The notes: generated by a model not told the origin, from the sequence alone. A DNA stretch of 64,000 bases from Labilibaculum euxinicum (GCF_009795715.1 NZ_WTCR01000008.1:1-64000); one strand, 5' to 3'. Numbered from the stretch's first letter, positions 27,169 through 36,233 are shown. Made by a program: numbers and translations.

Positions 27169-28572
27169 ATGAAGAAATTTTTAGACAAGGATTTTATTCT
27201 TGAGACCGATACAGCGAAAAAACTGTATCATGAATTTGCAGCCGATCTTCCAATTATCGACTATCACTGCCATATTTCCCCAAAAGAAATAGCGGATGAT
27301 AAGCAATTTGAAAACATGACTCAGATATGGTTATATGGTGACCACTACAAGTGGAGAGCTATGAGAACCAACGGTATAAAAGAAGAAGGTATCACCGGAG
27401 AATCTTCCTCTGACAGAGAGAAATTCGAAAATTGGGCTTGTACTGTTCCATATACACTGCGCAACCCTCTTTACCACTGGACACATTTGGAGCTAAAAAA
27501 GCCATTTGGCATTGAAAAAATATTAAGTCCTGATACTTCAGAGGAAATCTGGAACGAGTGCAATGAAAAATTGAATACTCCTGAGTTTTCATGCAGAAGC
27601 TTAATTCGCAAAGCCAATGTTGAAGTTATCGGTACAACCGATGATCCTGCCGATTCGTTGGAATATCATAAAGCAATTAAAGATTCCGGATTTGAAACCA
27701 AAGTGGTTCCATCTTGGAGACCAGATAAAGCAATGGCTGTTGATGATGCATCAGAATACAACGCATACATCAACAAACTGGCAATTGCATCTGAAATGGA
27801 AATCAACACATTTGAAGATTTACTTTCGGCACTTCAAAAAAGACATGATTTCTTTGCTGAAATGGGTTGTAAAGCTTCCGATCATGGTTTAGAGCAATTT
27901 TTTGCCGCTGAATATACAAATGATGAAGCCACTGAAATTTTTGTAAAGATCCGAAAAGGAGAAGAATTGAACGAAAAAGAAATTTTAAAATTCAAATCAG
28001 CAATGTTGTATGAATTTGCTGTTTTGGATCATTCAAAAGGATGGGTTCAACAATTCCATATTGGTGCTATTCGCAACAATAACACCGGAATGTTCAACAA
28101 ATTAGGTGCTGATACCGGATTCGATTCAATTGCTGACAAATTGGTGGCTGAAGATATGTCGAAATTCCTAAATCGCCTGGCTACTGAAGAAAAATTAACA
28201 AAAACCATTCTTTACAATCTAAACCCTGCTCATAACGAAGTTTATGCAACTATGCTAGGGAATTTTCAGGATGGTGAGATAGCAGGTAAAATTCAGTGGG
28301 GATCAGGATGGTGGTTTCTGGATCAAAAAGATGGCATGGAAAAACAAATGAATGCTCTTTCTAATCTTGGTCTTTTAAGCCGATTTGTTGGAATGCTAAC
28401 TGACTCAAGATCATTCTTAAGCTACAGTCGTCACGAATATTTCCGCAGAATTCTTTGCAACCTAATTGGTAACGATGTTGAAAAGGGATTAATTCCGTAT
28501 AACGAAGAACTATTGAAGGAAGTAGTACAGGGAATCTGTTACTATAATGCTAAAAATTATTTCAATTTTTAA
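27169..28572 (+). CDS. uxaC: Glucuronate/galacturonate isomerase
   Basis: A 467-residue uronate isomerase, which converts D-glucuronate to D-fructuronate (or galacturonate to tagaturonate). The metal-dependent amidohydrolase-type barrel shows IIDYHCHISPKEIADD near the N-terminus, GTTDDPADSLEYH, and the C-terminal LTDSRSFLSYSRHEYFRR typical of the family. I start at the ATG at 27169 (MKKFLDKDF); an upstream GTG in frame would add 11 residues unlike the family. It is the first gene of a six-gene uronate operon. Since no tagaturonate reductase or altronate dehydratase is present, glucuronate is the likely substrate. Confidence 0.94.
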   Translation: MKKFLDKDFILETDTAKKLYHEFAADLPIIDYHCHISPKEIADDKQFENMTQIWLYGDHYKWRAMRTNGIKEEGITGESSSDREKFENWACTVPYTLRNPLYHWTHLELKKPFGIEKILSPDTSEEIWNECNEKLNTPEFSCRSLIRKANVEVIGTTDDPADSLEYHKAIKDSGFETKVVPSWRPDKAMAVDDASEYNAYINKLAIASEMEINTFEDLLSALQKRHDFFAEMGCKASDHGLEQFFAAEYTNDEATEIFVKIRKGEELNEKEILKFKSAMLYEFAVLDHSKGWVQQFHIGAIRNNNTGMFNKLGADTGFDSIADKLVAEDMSKFLNRLATEEKLTKTILYNLNPAHNEVYATMLGNFQDGEIAGKIQWGSGWWFLDQKDGMEKQMNALSNLGLLSRFVGMLTDSRSFLSYSRHEYFRRILCNLIGNDVEKGLIPYNEELLKEVVQGICYYNAKNYFNF

Positions 28573-28596
28573 TCTTACTCAAACAAAATAATAAAG

Positions 28597-29634
28597 ATGA
28601 ATAAAGTAGTTACTTTCGGTGAAATCATGCTAAGACTTGCAACACCAGGTTATGCTAGATTTTCTCAAGTTGATAATTTTAACGCTACTTATGGCGGAGG
28701 AGAAGCTAATGTTGCCGTTTCTTTGGCAAATTATGGCATTGAGGTTGATTTTGTAAGCCGACTTCCAAAGAATGATATTGGCCACGCTTGTATGATGGAT
28801 TTAAGAAAATACGGCGTTGGTGTTGACAACATCGTTTGGGGTGGAGATCGTTTGGGAATTTATTTTTTGGAGACTGGAGCTATTAGCCGAGGCAGTAAAG
28901 TGGTTTACGACAGAGCTAATTCTGCTGCTGCAGAACTTGAAATCGGAATGATTGACTGGGAAAAAGTATTTGAAGGTGCATCATGGTTTCATTGGACAGG
29001 TATTACTCCGGCAATTTCACAAGGTGCAGCTGATGTTTGCTTACAAGCTATTAAAGAAGCCAACAAAAGAGGTATTACCGTTTCAACTGATTTAAACTAC
29101 CGAAAAAATCTTTGGAAATATGGTAAAACTGCCAACGAAGTTATGCCGGAATTAGTTGCCGGCTGCGACGTAATATTAGGAAACGAAGAAGATGCTGAAA
29201 AAGTTTTAGGAATCAAACCAGAAGGTGTTGATGTTACCGGCGGACATGTTGAAGCGGGAGCTTACTTATCTGTTTCTCAACAAATCATGAAACAATTTCC
29301 CCGTTGTAAAAAAGTAATTACCACTTTACGCGGATCTATCAGCGCAAACCACAATTCATGGACAGGTGTTTTATATGATGGAACAGAATTGTACAAAGCA
29401 AATAATACGTACCAAATAACGCACATCGTTGATCGTGTTGGTGGCGGTGATTCATTTATGGGTGGATTAATTTACGGATTAATTACATGGCCAAAAGATG
29501 ATCAGAAAGCTCTCAATTTTGCGGTTGCAGCATCTTGCTTGAAACATACAATCTATGGCGATTACAATCAAGTTACTGTTGACGAAGTTGTGAAGTTAAT
29601 GGAAGGTGATGCATCCGGACGGGTTGCTAGATAA
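28597..29634 (+). CDS. kdgK: 2-keto-3-deoxygluconate kinase (PfkB family)
   Basis: A 345-residue PfkB-family sugar kinase phosphorylating 2-keto-3-deoxygluconate to KDPG. Family landmarks are GEIMLRL at the start, the di-Gly sugar-binding GGGEANVAVSLA near residue 33, and the ATP/anion-hole motif VGGGDSFMGG near the C-terminus with the catalytic Asp. It lies 24 bp after uxaC and before the KDPG aldolase, which fixes the substrate better than sequence alone. It is slightly longer than typical KdgK because of an insertion around residues 208-222 (GVDVTGGHVEAGAY). Confidence 0.9.
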   Translation: MNKVVTFGEIMLRLATPGYARFSQVDNFNATYGGGEANVAVSLANYGIEVDFVSRLPKNDIGHACMMDLRKYGVGVDNIVWGGDRLGIYFLETGAISRGSKVVYDRANSAAAELEIGMIDWEKVFEGASWFHWTGITPAISQGAADVCLQAIKEANKRGITVSTDLNYRKNLWKYGKTANEVMPELVAGCDVILGNEEDAEKVLGIKPEGVDVTGGHVEAGAYLSVSQQIMKQFPRCKKVITTLRGSISANHNSWTGVLYDGTELYKANNTYQITHIVDRVGGGDSFMGGLIYGLITWPKDDQKALNFAVAASCLKHTIYGDYNQVTVDEVVKLMEGDASGRVAR

Positions 29635-29639
29635 ATTAT

Positions 29640-29746
29640 GAGTTATGAATTATATGATTGAAGTATTCTTCATTCATAATTCTTCATTTATAATTCATAA
29701 TTCTTCATTTATAATTCATAATTCTCAATTCATAATTAATAACGAA
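29640..29746. repeat. 21-bp A/T tandem repeat between kdgK and eda
   Basis: TTCATAATTC-TTCATTTATAA occurs twice in direct succession at 29673-29693 and 29694-29714 with a diverged third copy to about 29740. An inverted A/T-rich relative (ATTATGAGTTATGAATTATA) precedes it at about 29636. Because 21 is a multiple of three, the reading frame stays open through the array and falsely lengthens the eda ORF with SFIIHN repeats. Confidence 0.85.
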
Positions 29747-30418
29747 ATGGCTCAATATTCAAGAATAGAAGTTGCTTTAAAAATGAAAGAAGTGGGAATG
29801 ATTCCTGTATTCTTTCATTCAGATATAGAAGTTTGTAAAGAAATCGTTAAAGCGTGCTACAAAGGTGGTGCCCGCGTATTTGAATTCGTTAACCGCGGCG
29901 ATTTTGCACATGAAGTTTTCGCAGAACTAATTAAATGGACTGCTAAAGAATGTCCGGAAATGATTTTAGGTGTCGGGTCTATTATCGATGCCGGTACAAC
30001 TTCGTTATACATCCAGTTGGGTGCAAATTTTATTGTTTCTCCAATCTTAAATGCGGAAATGGCTAAAGTTTGTAATCGTCGGAAAATAGCCTGGTCACCG
30101 GGTTGTGGATCGTTAACAGAAATATCCTACGCTGAAGAATTAGGTGCTGAGGTTGTAAAAATATTCCCCGGAGAACAAGTGGGTGGTCCTGAGTTTGTAA
30201 AAGCCGTAAAAGGTCCTTTCTCATGGTCTTCAATTATGCCAACAGGAGGAGTTAAACCAGAAGTCGGAAACCTGACAGAATGGTTCAATGCAGGTGTTCA
30301 TTGTGTAGGAATGGGATCTCAGCTGATGGTGAAAAATGCAGATGGATCATTCAATTACGAAGCAATTGAAGCTGCAACTGCCAATGCTATCTCTATCATC
30401 AAAGAAATCAGAAAATAA
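29747..30418 (+). CDS. eda: KDPG aldolase
   Basis: A 223-residue class I aldolase splitting 2-keto-3-deoxy-6-phosphogluconate into pyruvate and glyceraldehyde 3-phosphate. The Schiff-base Lys is Lys138 in VVKIFPGE, and Glu46 in RVFEFVNRG corresponds to the general acid/base. The phosphate-binding MPTGGV is present. I place the start at the ATG at 29747 (MAQYSRIEV), because the 34 codons upstream are tandem repeat. Length then equals the family norm of about 210-225. It is the last step of the operon's pathway, encoded 6 bp before the SDR gene. Confidence 0.93.
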   Translation: MAQYSRIEVALKMKEVGMIPVFFHSDIEVCKEIVKACYKGGARVFEFVNRGDFAHEVFAELIKWTAKECPEMILGVGSIIDAGTTSLYIQLGANFIVSPILNAEMAKVCNRRKIAWSPGCGSLTEISYAEELGAEVVKIFPGEQVGGPEFVKAVKGPFSWSSIMPTGGVKPEVGNLTEWFNAGVHCVGMGSQLMVKNADGSFNYEAIEAATANAISIIKEIRK

Positions 30419-30424
30419 ACCAAA

Positions 30425-31264
30425 ATGGAAACCAATTTAAGAAATAAAGTAGCCGTTGTTACCGGTGCCGGAGGAGTAATTTGCTCTGCCATGGCTAAAT
30501 CATTGGCTGCAATGGGTGTAAAAACGGCATTGATTGATATTAATGCTGATGCTGTTGAAAAATTAGCTCAGGAAATTGAAACCAAATACAATGTTTCTTC
30601 AATCGGGGTTGCAGCAAGCGTACTTGATAAAGAATCACTGCAGGAAGCAAAGAGGATAATCAATAATAAGCTGGGGAGTGTAGATTATCTTATCAATGGA
30701 GCCGGAGGGAATTCTCCTCTGGCTACATCTGGTGTAGATCAAATGGTAGATTCTGATCTTGAAAATTTGGAAGAAACTTTCTTTGGAATGAAAATGGAAG
30801 GTTTTGATAGAGTTTTTGATTTGAACTTTAAAGGAACGATTCTTCCAACGATGGTGTTTGCCATGGATATGATTGAGAAAAAAGGAGGTTCAATAGTAAA
30901 TGTGTCTTCGATGAACTCTTACCGTCCACTGACCAGAATTGCAGCATATTCGGCAGCTAAAGCTTCTGTGAACAATTTTACGCAATGGTTAGCAGTTCAT
31001 TTTTCAAAAATGGGAGTACGTGTAAATGCAATAGCTCCTGGATTTTTGTTGACAAATCAGAATCGGTTTTTACTAACCGATGAAGCAACAGGTGAACCAA
31101 CTGCACGAGGCGTAAAAATTATTAACAATACACCAATGGAACGTTACGGTACTCCTGAAGAATTACAGGGTACCCTACTATATCTGTTATCGGACTGGTC
31201 TGCTTTTGTTACAGGGGTTGTTATTCCTGTTGATGGAGGATTTAGTGCGTATAGTGGAGTTTAG
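30425..31264 (+). CDS. SDR-family D-fructuronate/mannonate oxidoreductase
   Basis: A 279-residue short-chain dehydrogenase. The nucleotide-binding loop is VTGAGGVICSAMA (residues 11-23, a variant of TGxxxGxG), the active site has NVSSMNS and Tyr/Lys in AAYSAAKAS, and it ends PVDGGFSAYSGV. Between uxaC, kdgK/eda and uxuA the missing step is fructuronate to mannonate, so this gene most likely replaces the unrelated UxuB long-chain reductase. SDR-type mannonate dehydrogenases are annotated in Bacteroidota in the same context. Cofactor (NAD or NADP) cannot be read safely. Confidence 0.82.
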   Translation: METNLRNKVAVVTGAGGVICSAMAKSLAAMGVKTALIDINADAVEKLAQEIETKYNVSSIGVAASVLDKESLQEAKRIINNKLGSVDYLINGAGGNSPLATSGVDQMVDSDLENLEETFFGMKMEGFDRVFDLNFKGTILPTMVFAMDMIEKKGGSIVNVSSMNSYRPLTRIAAYSAAKASVNNFTQWLAVHFSKMGVRVNAIAPGFLLTNQNRFLLTDEATGEPTARGVKIINNTPMERYGTPEELQGTLLYLLSDWSAFVTGVVIPVDGGFSAYSGV

Positions 31265-31313
31265 CAGGCTTTTAGTTTTAATTATATATTATTTAGGTTA
31301 GCGTGTTTATGTG

Positions 31314-31355
31314 ACAAAACGGAACAAGAATTCAATCACCTCTTGTCCGTTTTGT
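31314..31355 (+). other. Intra-operon stem-loop before uxuA
   Basis: ACAAAACGGAACAAGA (31314-31329) pairs with TCTTGTCCGTTTTGT (31341-31355) except for one bulged A, with an 11-nt loop. It lies 23 bp before the uxuA start, in the widest gap of the operon apart from the eda repeat. It may act as partial terminator, mRNA stabilizer or translation control. Confidence 0.65.
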
Positions 31356-31378
31356 TCATTAACTATAAAACAAACAGC

Positions 31379-32569
31379 ATGTCATTAGAACAAACATGGA
31401 GATGGTACGGTCCAAACGATCCAATCTCACTTCAGGAAATAAGACAAACCGGAGCAACCGGTATTGTATCAGCTCTTCATCAAATTCCAAACGGAGAAGC
31501 ATGGCCCATTGACGAAATCAAAAAAAGAATATCCGAAATTGAAGCTGCCGGACTAACTTGGTCGGTGGTTGAGAGTGTTCCAGTTCATGAGGATATAAAA
31601 AAACAGACCGGCAATTACAAAGTATACATAGAAAATTACAAGCAGAGCATCAAAAACTTAGGTAAATGTGGTATTGAAACCATTTGCTACAATTTTATGC
31701 CTGTTTTGGATTGGTCTAGAACCGATTTAGCCTTTGAAGCGGGAGATGGCTCCAATGCTCTTAAATTTGACATTGAAATATTCGCAGCTTTTGATGTCTT
31801 CATCCTAAAGAGAGAAAATTCAAGACAAGATTATTCTGAAGATATTTTGAAAAAAGCTGAGACCAAATTCAAATTGATGTCAGCAGAAGAAATCGAAAAA
31901 ATTACCCGAAATGTAATTGCAGGTCTTCCTGGTGCCGAAGAATCATACACTTTGGAAAGTTTCCAAAAAGTATTGGATGGCTACAAAGAAATTGATGCGC
32001 CAAAATTAAAAAAACATTTGCATGAGTTTTTGCAGGAAATTATTCCTGTTGCCGAACAAGCAGGCGTAAGAATGGCAATTCACCCGGATGATCCGCCACG
32101 TGCTTTACTTGGCTTACCCAGAGTTGTCAGCACCGTCGAAGACGCTTTGGAATTAACTAAAGTAGTTGACTCGGTTTCAAATGGAATTACATTGTGTACA
32201 GGATCGTTTGGTGCTGGTCATTTTAATGATCTGCCGGAAATGACAAAGATATTAGCTCCCCGAATTAATTTTGTTCATCTTAGAAATGTGACTAGAGACG
32301 AGGAAGGAAACTTCTTCGAAAACTACTTGTTTGATGGAGATATTGATATTCCGGCTGTAATGAAAGCTTTACTGATAGAAGAAAAAGAACGTAAGGAATC
32401 AGGCCGAAAAGACTGGCAAATTCCTATGCGTCCCGATCATGGAAATAAAATGCTGGATGATCTTCCAAAGAAAACAAACCCAGGATATTCTTTATATGGT
32501 AGAATGAAAGGATTGGCAGAGCTACGTGGTTTAGAACAAGGATTAACTGCAGGTTTAAAATCAAACTAA
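31379..32569 (+). CDS. uxuA: Mannonate dehydratase
   Basis: A 396-residue enzyme converting D-mannonate to 2-keto-3-deoxygluconate. The start MSLEQTWRWYGPNDPISL and the segments GATGIVSALHQIP, WSVVESVPVHE, MAIHPDDPP and MRPDHGNKM are hallmarks of the UxuA metal-dependent family (xylose-isomerase-like fold, His/Cys metal ligands). I use the ATG at 31379; 12 upstream codons in the same frame fall in the stem-loop leader. The product feeds KdgK encoded upstream. Confidence 0.95.
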   Translation: MSLEQTWRWYGPNDPISLQEIRQTGATGIVSALHQIPNGEAWPIDEIKKRISEIEAAGLTWSVVESVPVHEDIKKQTGNYKVYIENYKQSIKNLGKCGIETICYNFMPVLDWSRTDLAFEAGDGSNALKFDIEIFAAFDVFILKRENSRQDYSEDILKKAETKFKLMSAEEIEKITRNVIAGLPGAEESYTLESFQKVLDGYKEIDAPKLKKHLHEFLQEIIPVAEQAGVRMAIHPDDPPRALLGLPRVVSTVEDALELTKVVDSVSNGITLCTGSFGAGHFNDLPEMTKILAPRINFVHLRNVTRDEEGNFFENYLFDGDIDIPAVMKALLIEEKERKESGRKDWQIPMRPDHGNKMLDDLPKKTNPGYSLYGRMKGLAELRGLEQGLTAGLKSN

Positions 32570-32580
32570 AAACTAAATAA

Positions 32581-33891
32581 ATGCTCAAAATTAAGAATTA
32601 TCGATATAGAATACTGGCGATGCTTTTTATGGCTACCAGTATCAACTATTTCGACAGAAGTATTATGGGAGTAATGTCTCCCGAGCTAATCGAATATTTC
32701 GGTTGGACAAAACAAGATTATTCAAATATTCTTGTGGTATTTCAAATTGCTTATGCAATCGGTTTAATCTCAATGGGAGGAATCATTGACAAATTAGGAA
32801 CCAAAAAAGGATACATATTATCTATTGGTGTCTGGAGTCTCTTTGGGATGGCACATGCTGCTGTAGGTCGAGGTTTCAGTTTAATTGGATTCATGGGTGC
32901 ACGATTCGGTCTGGGATTTGGAGAATCGGGTAACTTCCCGGCTGCAATTAAAACTGTTGCGGAATGGTTTCCTAAGAAAGAGAGAGCTTTTGCAACTGGT
33001 ATTTTTAACGCTGCTACTAGTGTTGGAGCCATTGCAGCACCTTTTGTTGTTGGAGCTATTGTATATTGGAGTGGCGGAGACAGAGGTCAAGGGGAATTAG
33101 TTAACTGGCAAATTCCATTTTTGATTACTGGTGCACTTAGTGCAATATGGGTTTATATGTGGTACAGAACTTATAAAAAGCCAGAAGATCATCCAAAAAT
33201 TTCAAAAGAAGAATTGGTATTCATTCAAAGTGATTCCGAGGTTGAATCAATTGAAAAACTTCCATGGAAAAATGTTATTTTAAAGAAACAAACCTGGGCA
33301 TTCTCACTAGCTAAAGTAACCGATGCTGTTTGGTGGTTTTATCTTTTCTGGGGTGCCATATTCCTTGCAGATAATTTTGATGTAAAAATTCACGATATGG
33401 GCTTGCCTTTCTTGGTTATTTATTTAATCGCAGATGGAGGTAGTATTTTCGGCGGTTGGCTTTCTGGTGCGTTTATAAAAAAAGGATGGTCGCTAAATAA
33501 AGCCCGTAAATTAACCCTGCTAATTTGTGCTATGGTGATTCTACCTGTTTGTTTTGTTGCTTATACAGAAAGTAAATGGATTGCTATTATCTTAATTAGT
33601 TTAGGTGCTGCCGGTCATCAAGCATGGTCTGCTAATTTATTTACTCTGGCTTCAGATGTATTTCCTAAAAAAGCAGTAGCATCTGTTGTTGGTATTGGTG
33701 GTATGGTAGGTGCTGTAGCTGGAATTATTAGTAATGTAATTCTAGGATCAGTTCTTGATAATGCAAATAATACAGGATTTTTCTGGGCATTTTTAGTTGC
33801 CGGTTCATCCTATCTAATCCTATTAGGTTTGGTACATATATTAATGCCAAAAATGCGACCTTTGGATGAAAATTTAAATCCAATTCAATAA
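32581..33891 (+). CDS. exuT: Hexuronate MFS transporter (ACS family, ExuT-like)
   Basis: A 436-residue, 12-TM major facilitator of the anion:cation symporter branch. Near the start RILAMLFMATSINYFDRSIM holds the Asn-Tyr-Phe-Asp-Arg motif of this branch; LGFGESGNFPAAIKTVAEWF and FNAATSVGAIAAPF are typical of hexuronate and sugar-acid carriers. The gene follows uxuA by 11 bp and ends the uronate operon, so it should import glucuronate (proton symport inferred) across the inner membrane. It could accept galacturonate too. Confidence 0.85.
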   Translation: MLKIKNYRYRILAMLFMATSINYFDRSIMGVMSPELIEYFGWTKQDYSNILVVFQIAYAIGLISMGGIIDKLGTKKGYILSIGVWSLFGMAHAAVGRGFSLIGFMGARFGLGFGESGNFPAAIKTVAEWFPKKERAFATGIFNAATSVGAIAAPFVVGAIVYWSGGDRGQGELVNWQIPFLITGALSAIWVYMWYRTYKKPEDHPKISKEELVFIQSDSEVESIEKLPWKNVILKKQTWAFSLAKVTDAVWWFYLFWGAIFLADNFDVKIHDMGLPFLVIYLIADGGSIFGGWLSGAFIKKGWSLNKARKLTLLICAMVILPVCFVAYTESKWIAIILISLGAAGHQAWSANLFTLASDVFPKKAVASVVGIGGMVGAVAGIISNVILGSVLDNANNTGFFWAFLVAGSSYLILLGLVHILMPKMRPLDENLNPIQ

Positions 33892-33950
33892 TTAATAAAC
33901 CCCTCAATACTTTACTCTTAGGATTCTAAATTTTTTATGAGTAAATGTAT

Positions 33951-33958
33951 TACTTTTG
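33951..33958 (+). promoter_or_regulatory. Candidate -7 element upstream of the LacI gene
   Basis: TACTTTTG matches TAnnTTTG exactly, 74 bp before the LacI-type start. No good TTTG lies at the -33 distance. A perfect hairpin plus T-run lies between this element and the gene. Confidence 0.45.
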
Positions 33959-33988
33959 TTTCATAATTGTAGTTAGAGTTTGTTAATT

Positions 33989-34021
33989 TCAGGAAGGATA
34001 AATTCCTTCCTGATTTTTTTA
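33989..34021 (+). terminator. Intrinsic terminator in front of the LacI gene
   Basis: TCAGGAAGGA (33989-33998), loop TAAAT, TCCTTCCTGA (34004-34013) and then at least seven T. It lies 98 bp after the exuT stop and only 11 bp before the next start codon, so it ends the uronate operon but also sits in the leader of the regulator gene. Confidence 0.85.
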
Positions 34022-34031
34022 TTTACTAGAA

Positions 34032-35090
34032 ATGACCAAAGCGAAGATTCGAATAAAAGACATAGCTGAACAGGCAGGTGTTTCTGTTGGTACGGTAGAT
34101 CGTGTACTCCACAATCGCGGAGAAGTTGCGGAAGAAACCAAGAATAAAATTCTGGAAATTGCAAAAGTAAATAACTATCAACCTAACCTTATTGCCAGAG
34201 CACTTACTTCTAAAAAGCAATGTGTTTTTGCATCTTTGTTACCAAGCCCAACCGAGGAAGATATATTTTGGAAAAGACCATTAAATGGTATTACTGAAGC
34301 CGCCTTGGAATTAGAACAATTTCAAGTAAAAGTCAAAAATTTCTTTTTCGAGCATTACAATGAACAAGATTTTATAAAGCAAACCGAAGCAATCTTAGAG
34401 CTTAATCCTTCAGGGGTTGTGTTTTCCCCTATTTTCTCAAAAGAGAGTCTTGATTTCACCGAAAAACTTGATAAAAAAGGAATTCCATATGTTTTTATCG
34501 AATCAAAATTATCGAAAAGCAACTATTTAGCTTATGTTGGCAGTGATGGTTTTCATGGAGGAAGGGTTGCCGCTAATTTAATAGACTTTGGCATTCCCGA
34601 AAATGGAGATATTTTAATTATTAATCTGGCTAAAAATCTGGAAAATGTTCATCACTTAAATCAAAGAACACAAGGATTTTTAAGCTATTTTATGGATAAA
34701 GGAAAAAATCAAGGTCTGAAAATAAGTATTGAAATTCCTAAATCTGATACTGAAATTATTAAAGAAAAATTAGATTCTGTAATCAAGAAAAACAAGAACA
34801 TAAAAGCCATTTTTATAACAGGATCCAAGGTTTATAAAATAGCAAGATATCTGATTGGCAACGAACTAAGTGATATTATTCTTGTAGGTTTTGATCCTAT
34901 CGAACAAAACATCAAATATCTAAATCACGGAACCATCAATTTCTTAATTGGTCAGCATCCTCACCAACAAGGATTTAAAGCCGTAAAAAAATTATTCGAA
35001 TATGTTCTTTTGAATCACGCTATTCCAAAAGATGAGTATCTTCCTGTTGATATTATCAATCAGGAATGTATTAAATTGTATGAGGCTTAG
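34032..35090 (+). CDS. LacI-family regulator with sugar-binding domain
   Basis: A 352-residue transcription factor. Residues 5-55 form the LacI HTH with hinge (RIKDIAEQAGVSVGTVDRVLHNRGEV). The HTH reads VGTVDRVL, where most LacI proteins have VSTVSRAL; this variant is common in the Bacteroidota group with a periplasmic-binding-protein-like effector domain of the type-1 fold (residues 60-345). It probably controls the adjacent uronate operon; candidate operator dyads lie before uxaC. The gene follows a terminator, so it likely has separate control. Effector identity is not readable. Confidence 0.87.
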   Translation: MTKAKIRIKDIAEQAGVSVGTVDRVLHNRGEVAEETKNKILEIAKVNNYQPNLIARALTSKKQCVFASLLPSPTEEDIFWKRPLNGITEAALELEQFQVKVKNFFFEHYNEQDFIKQTEAILELNPSGVVFSPIFSKESLDFTEKLDKKGIPYVFIESKLSKSNYLAYVGSDGFHGGRVAANLIDFGIPENGDILIINLAKNLENVHHLNQRTQGFLSYFMDKGKNQGLKISIEIPKSDTEIIKEKLDSVIKKNKNIKAIFITGSKVYKIARYLIGNELSDIILVGFDPIEQNIKYLNHGTINFLIGQHPHQQGFKAVKKLFEYVLLNHAIPKDEYLPVDIINQECIKLYEA

Positions 35091-35134
35091 TTTTCAACAC
35101 TCCTTTTACAAATTGTAATTCACGATCAAAAGAA

Positions 35135-35164
35135 TAACGCCTATCAATTAAATGACAGGCGTTA
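35135..35164. terminator. Stem-loop between convergent LacI and galE genes
   Basis: TAACGCCT (35135-35142) and AGGCGTTA (35157-35164) around a 14-nt loop, 30 bp before the galE stop. On the minus strand it is followed by T-rich TTCTTTTG. It can serve both converging genes. Confidence 0.65.
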
Positions 35165-35193
35165 AAATAATTCTTAGCGACTTGGTATAAATT

Positions 35194-36210
35194 TCAAATA
35201 TTCAATTGCCATTTCCAGGCAGAAAGAAGCGTTTCGTCAAGAGTGCTCTCTGCTTTCCATCCTAACTCCTCATTTGCAAAGGACGTATCGGCATATATTT
35301 TTTCGATATCACCTGCACGACGAGCTACAATTTTATGAGGAACTTTCTCTCCCGTTGCTCTTTCAAATGATTTAATAATCTCAAGAACAGAAACGCCGTT
35401 TCCTGTACCAACATTGAAATACTCGTAGTTTTCCTTATTTCTGTTATTCAATAATCTTTCAATGGCAACAACATGAGCCTTAGCCAAATCCACCACATGA
35501 ATATAATCCCGAATTGCTGAACCGTCGGCAGTGTCATAATCATCTCCAAATACACTCAACTCCGGGCGAATACCTGCCACAGTTTGTGTAAGGAAAGGAA
35601 TCAAATTATTTGGCACGCCTAAAGGCAACTCCCCAATTTTTGCCGTAGCATGTGCACCAATCGGGTTAAAATATCTAAGTGCAATCCCCTTAAGCGATGG
35701 ACATGCTTTAATGGTATCACGAATTATATCCTCACAAATAGTTTTGGTATTTCCGTATGGAGATTCTGCTTCTTTTCTTGGAGTTTGCTCAGTTACCGGC
35801 AAACAATCAGGTTGTCCGTATACTGTACACGAAGATGAGAATACAAGATTGGATACATTAAATTCCATCATCGACTCCATGATATTCATCAAAGAATTCA
35901 GATTATTGTTGTAGTACATCAATGGTTTTTCAACCGATTCACCAACAGCCTTCGATGCCGCAAAATGAATAATTGCTTCTATATCCGAATATTTATGAAA
36001 GAAATCCTTTACTTTTTGTCTGTCGGTTAAATCAAACTGCTCGAATTTTGGACGAATGCCGGATATTTCTTTGATTTTATTCAACACTTCTACTTTCGAA
36101 TTCGAAAGATTATCTACAATCACCACATCGTAACCACTGTTTTGCAACTCAACAACAGTATGTGAACCTATAAAGCCAGTTCCGCCGGTTACCAGAATTT
36201 GTTTGTTCAT
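35194..36210 (-). CDS. galE: UDP-glucose 4-epimerase
   Basis: A 338-residue extended SDR interconverting UDP-glucose and UDP-galactose (possibly the N-acetyl forms). The NAD site TGGTGFIGSHTV is at residues 8-19, the catalytic SSSC-T segment at 125-129 and Tyr152/Lys156 in SPYGNTKTICED. Length and the C-terminal GWKAESTLDETLLSAWKW are classic GalE. In this neighbourhood, with an NahK-like kinase and a nucleotidyltransferase, it would link galactose or GalNAc derivatives to glucose metabolism. Confidence 0.95.
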   Translation of the reverse strand: MNKQILVTGGTGFIGSHTVVELQNSGYDVVIVDNLSNSKVEVLNKIKEISGIRPKFEQFDLTDRQKVKDFFHKYSDIEAIIHFAASKAVGESVEKPLMYYNNNLNSLMNIMESMMEFNVSNLVFSSSCTVYGQPDCLPVTEQTPRKEAESPYGNTKTICEDIIRDTIKACPSLKGIALRYFNPIGAHATAKIGELPLGVPNNLIPFLTQTVAGIRPELSVFGDDYDTADGSAIRDYIHVVDLAKAHVVAIERLLNNRNKENYEYFNVGTGNGVSVLEIIKSFERATGEKVPHKIVARRAGDIEKIYADTSFANEELGWKAESTLDETLLSAWKWQLNI

Positions 36211-36233
36211 TTAATATAATTTAGTATCAAAAA

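Noticed and set aside
29645-29746. Long N-terminal extension of KDPG aldolase
   Set aside because: It is translated tandem repeat; family length and the ATG at 29747 support the shorter start.
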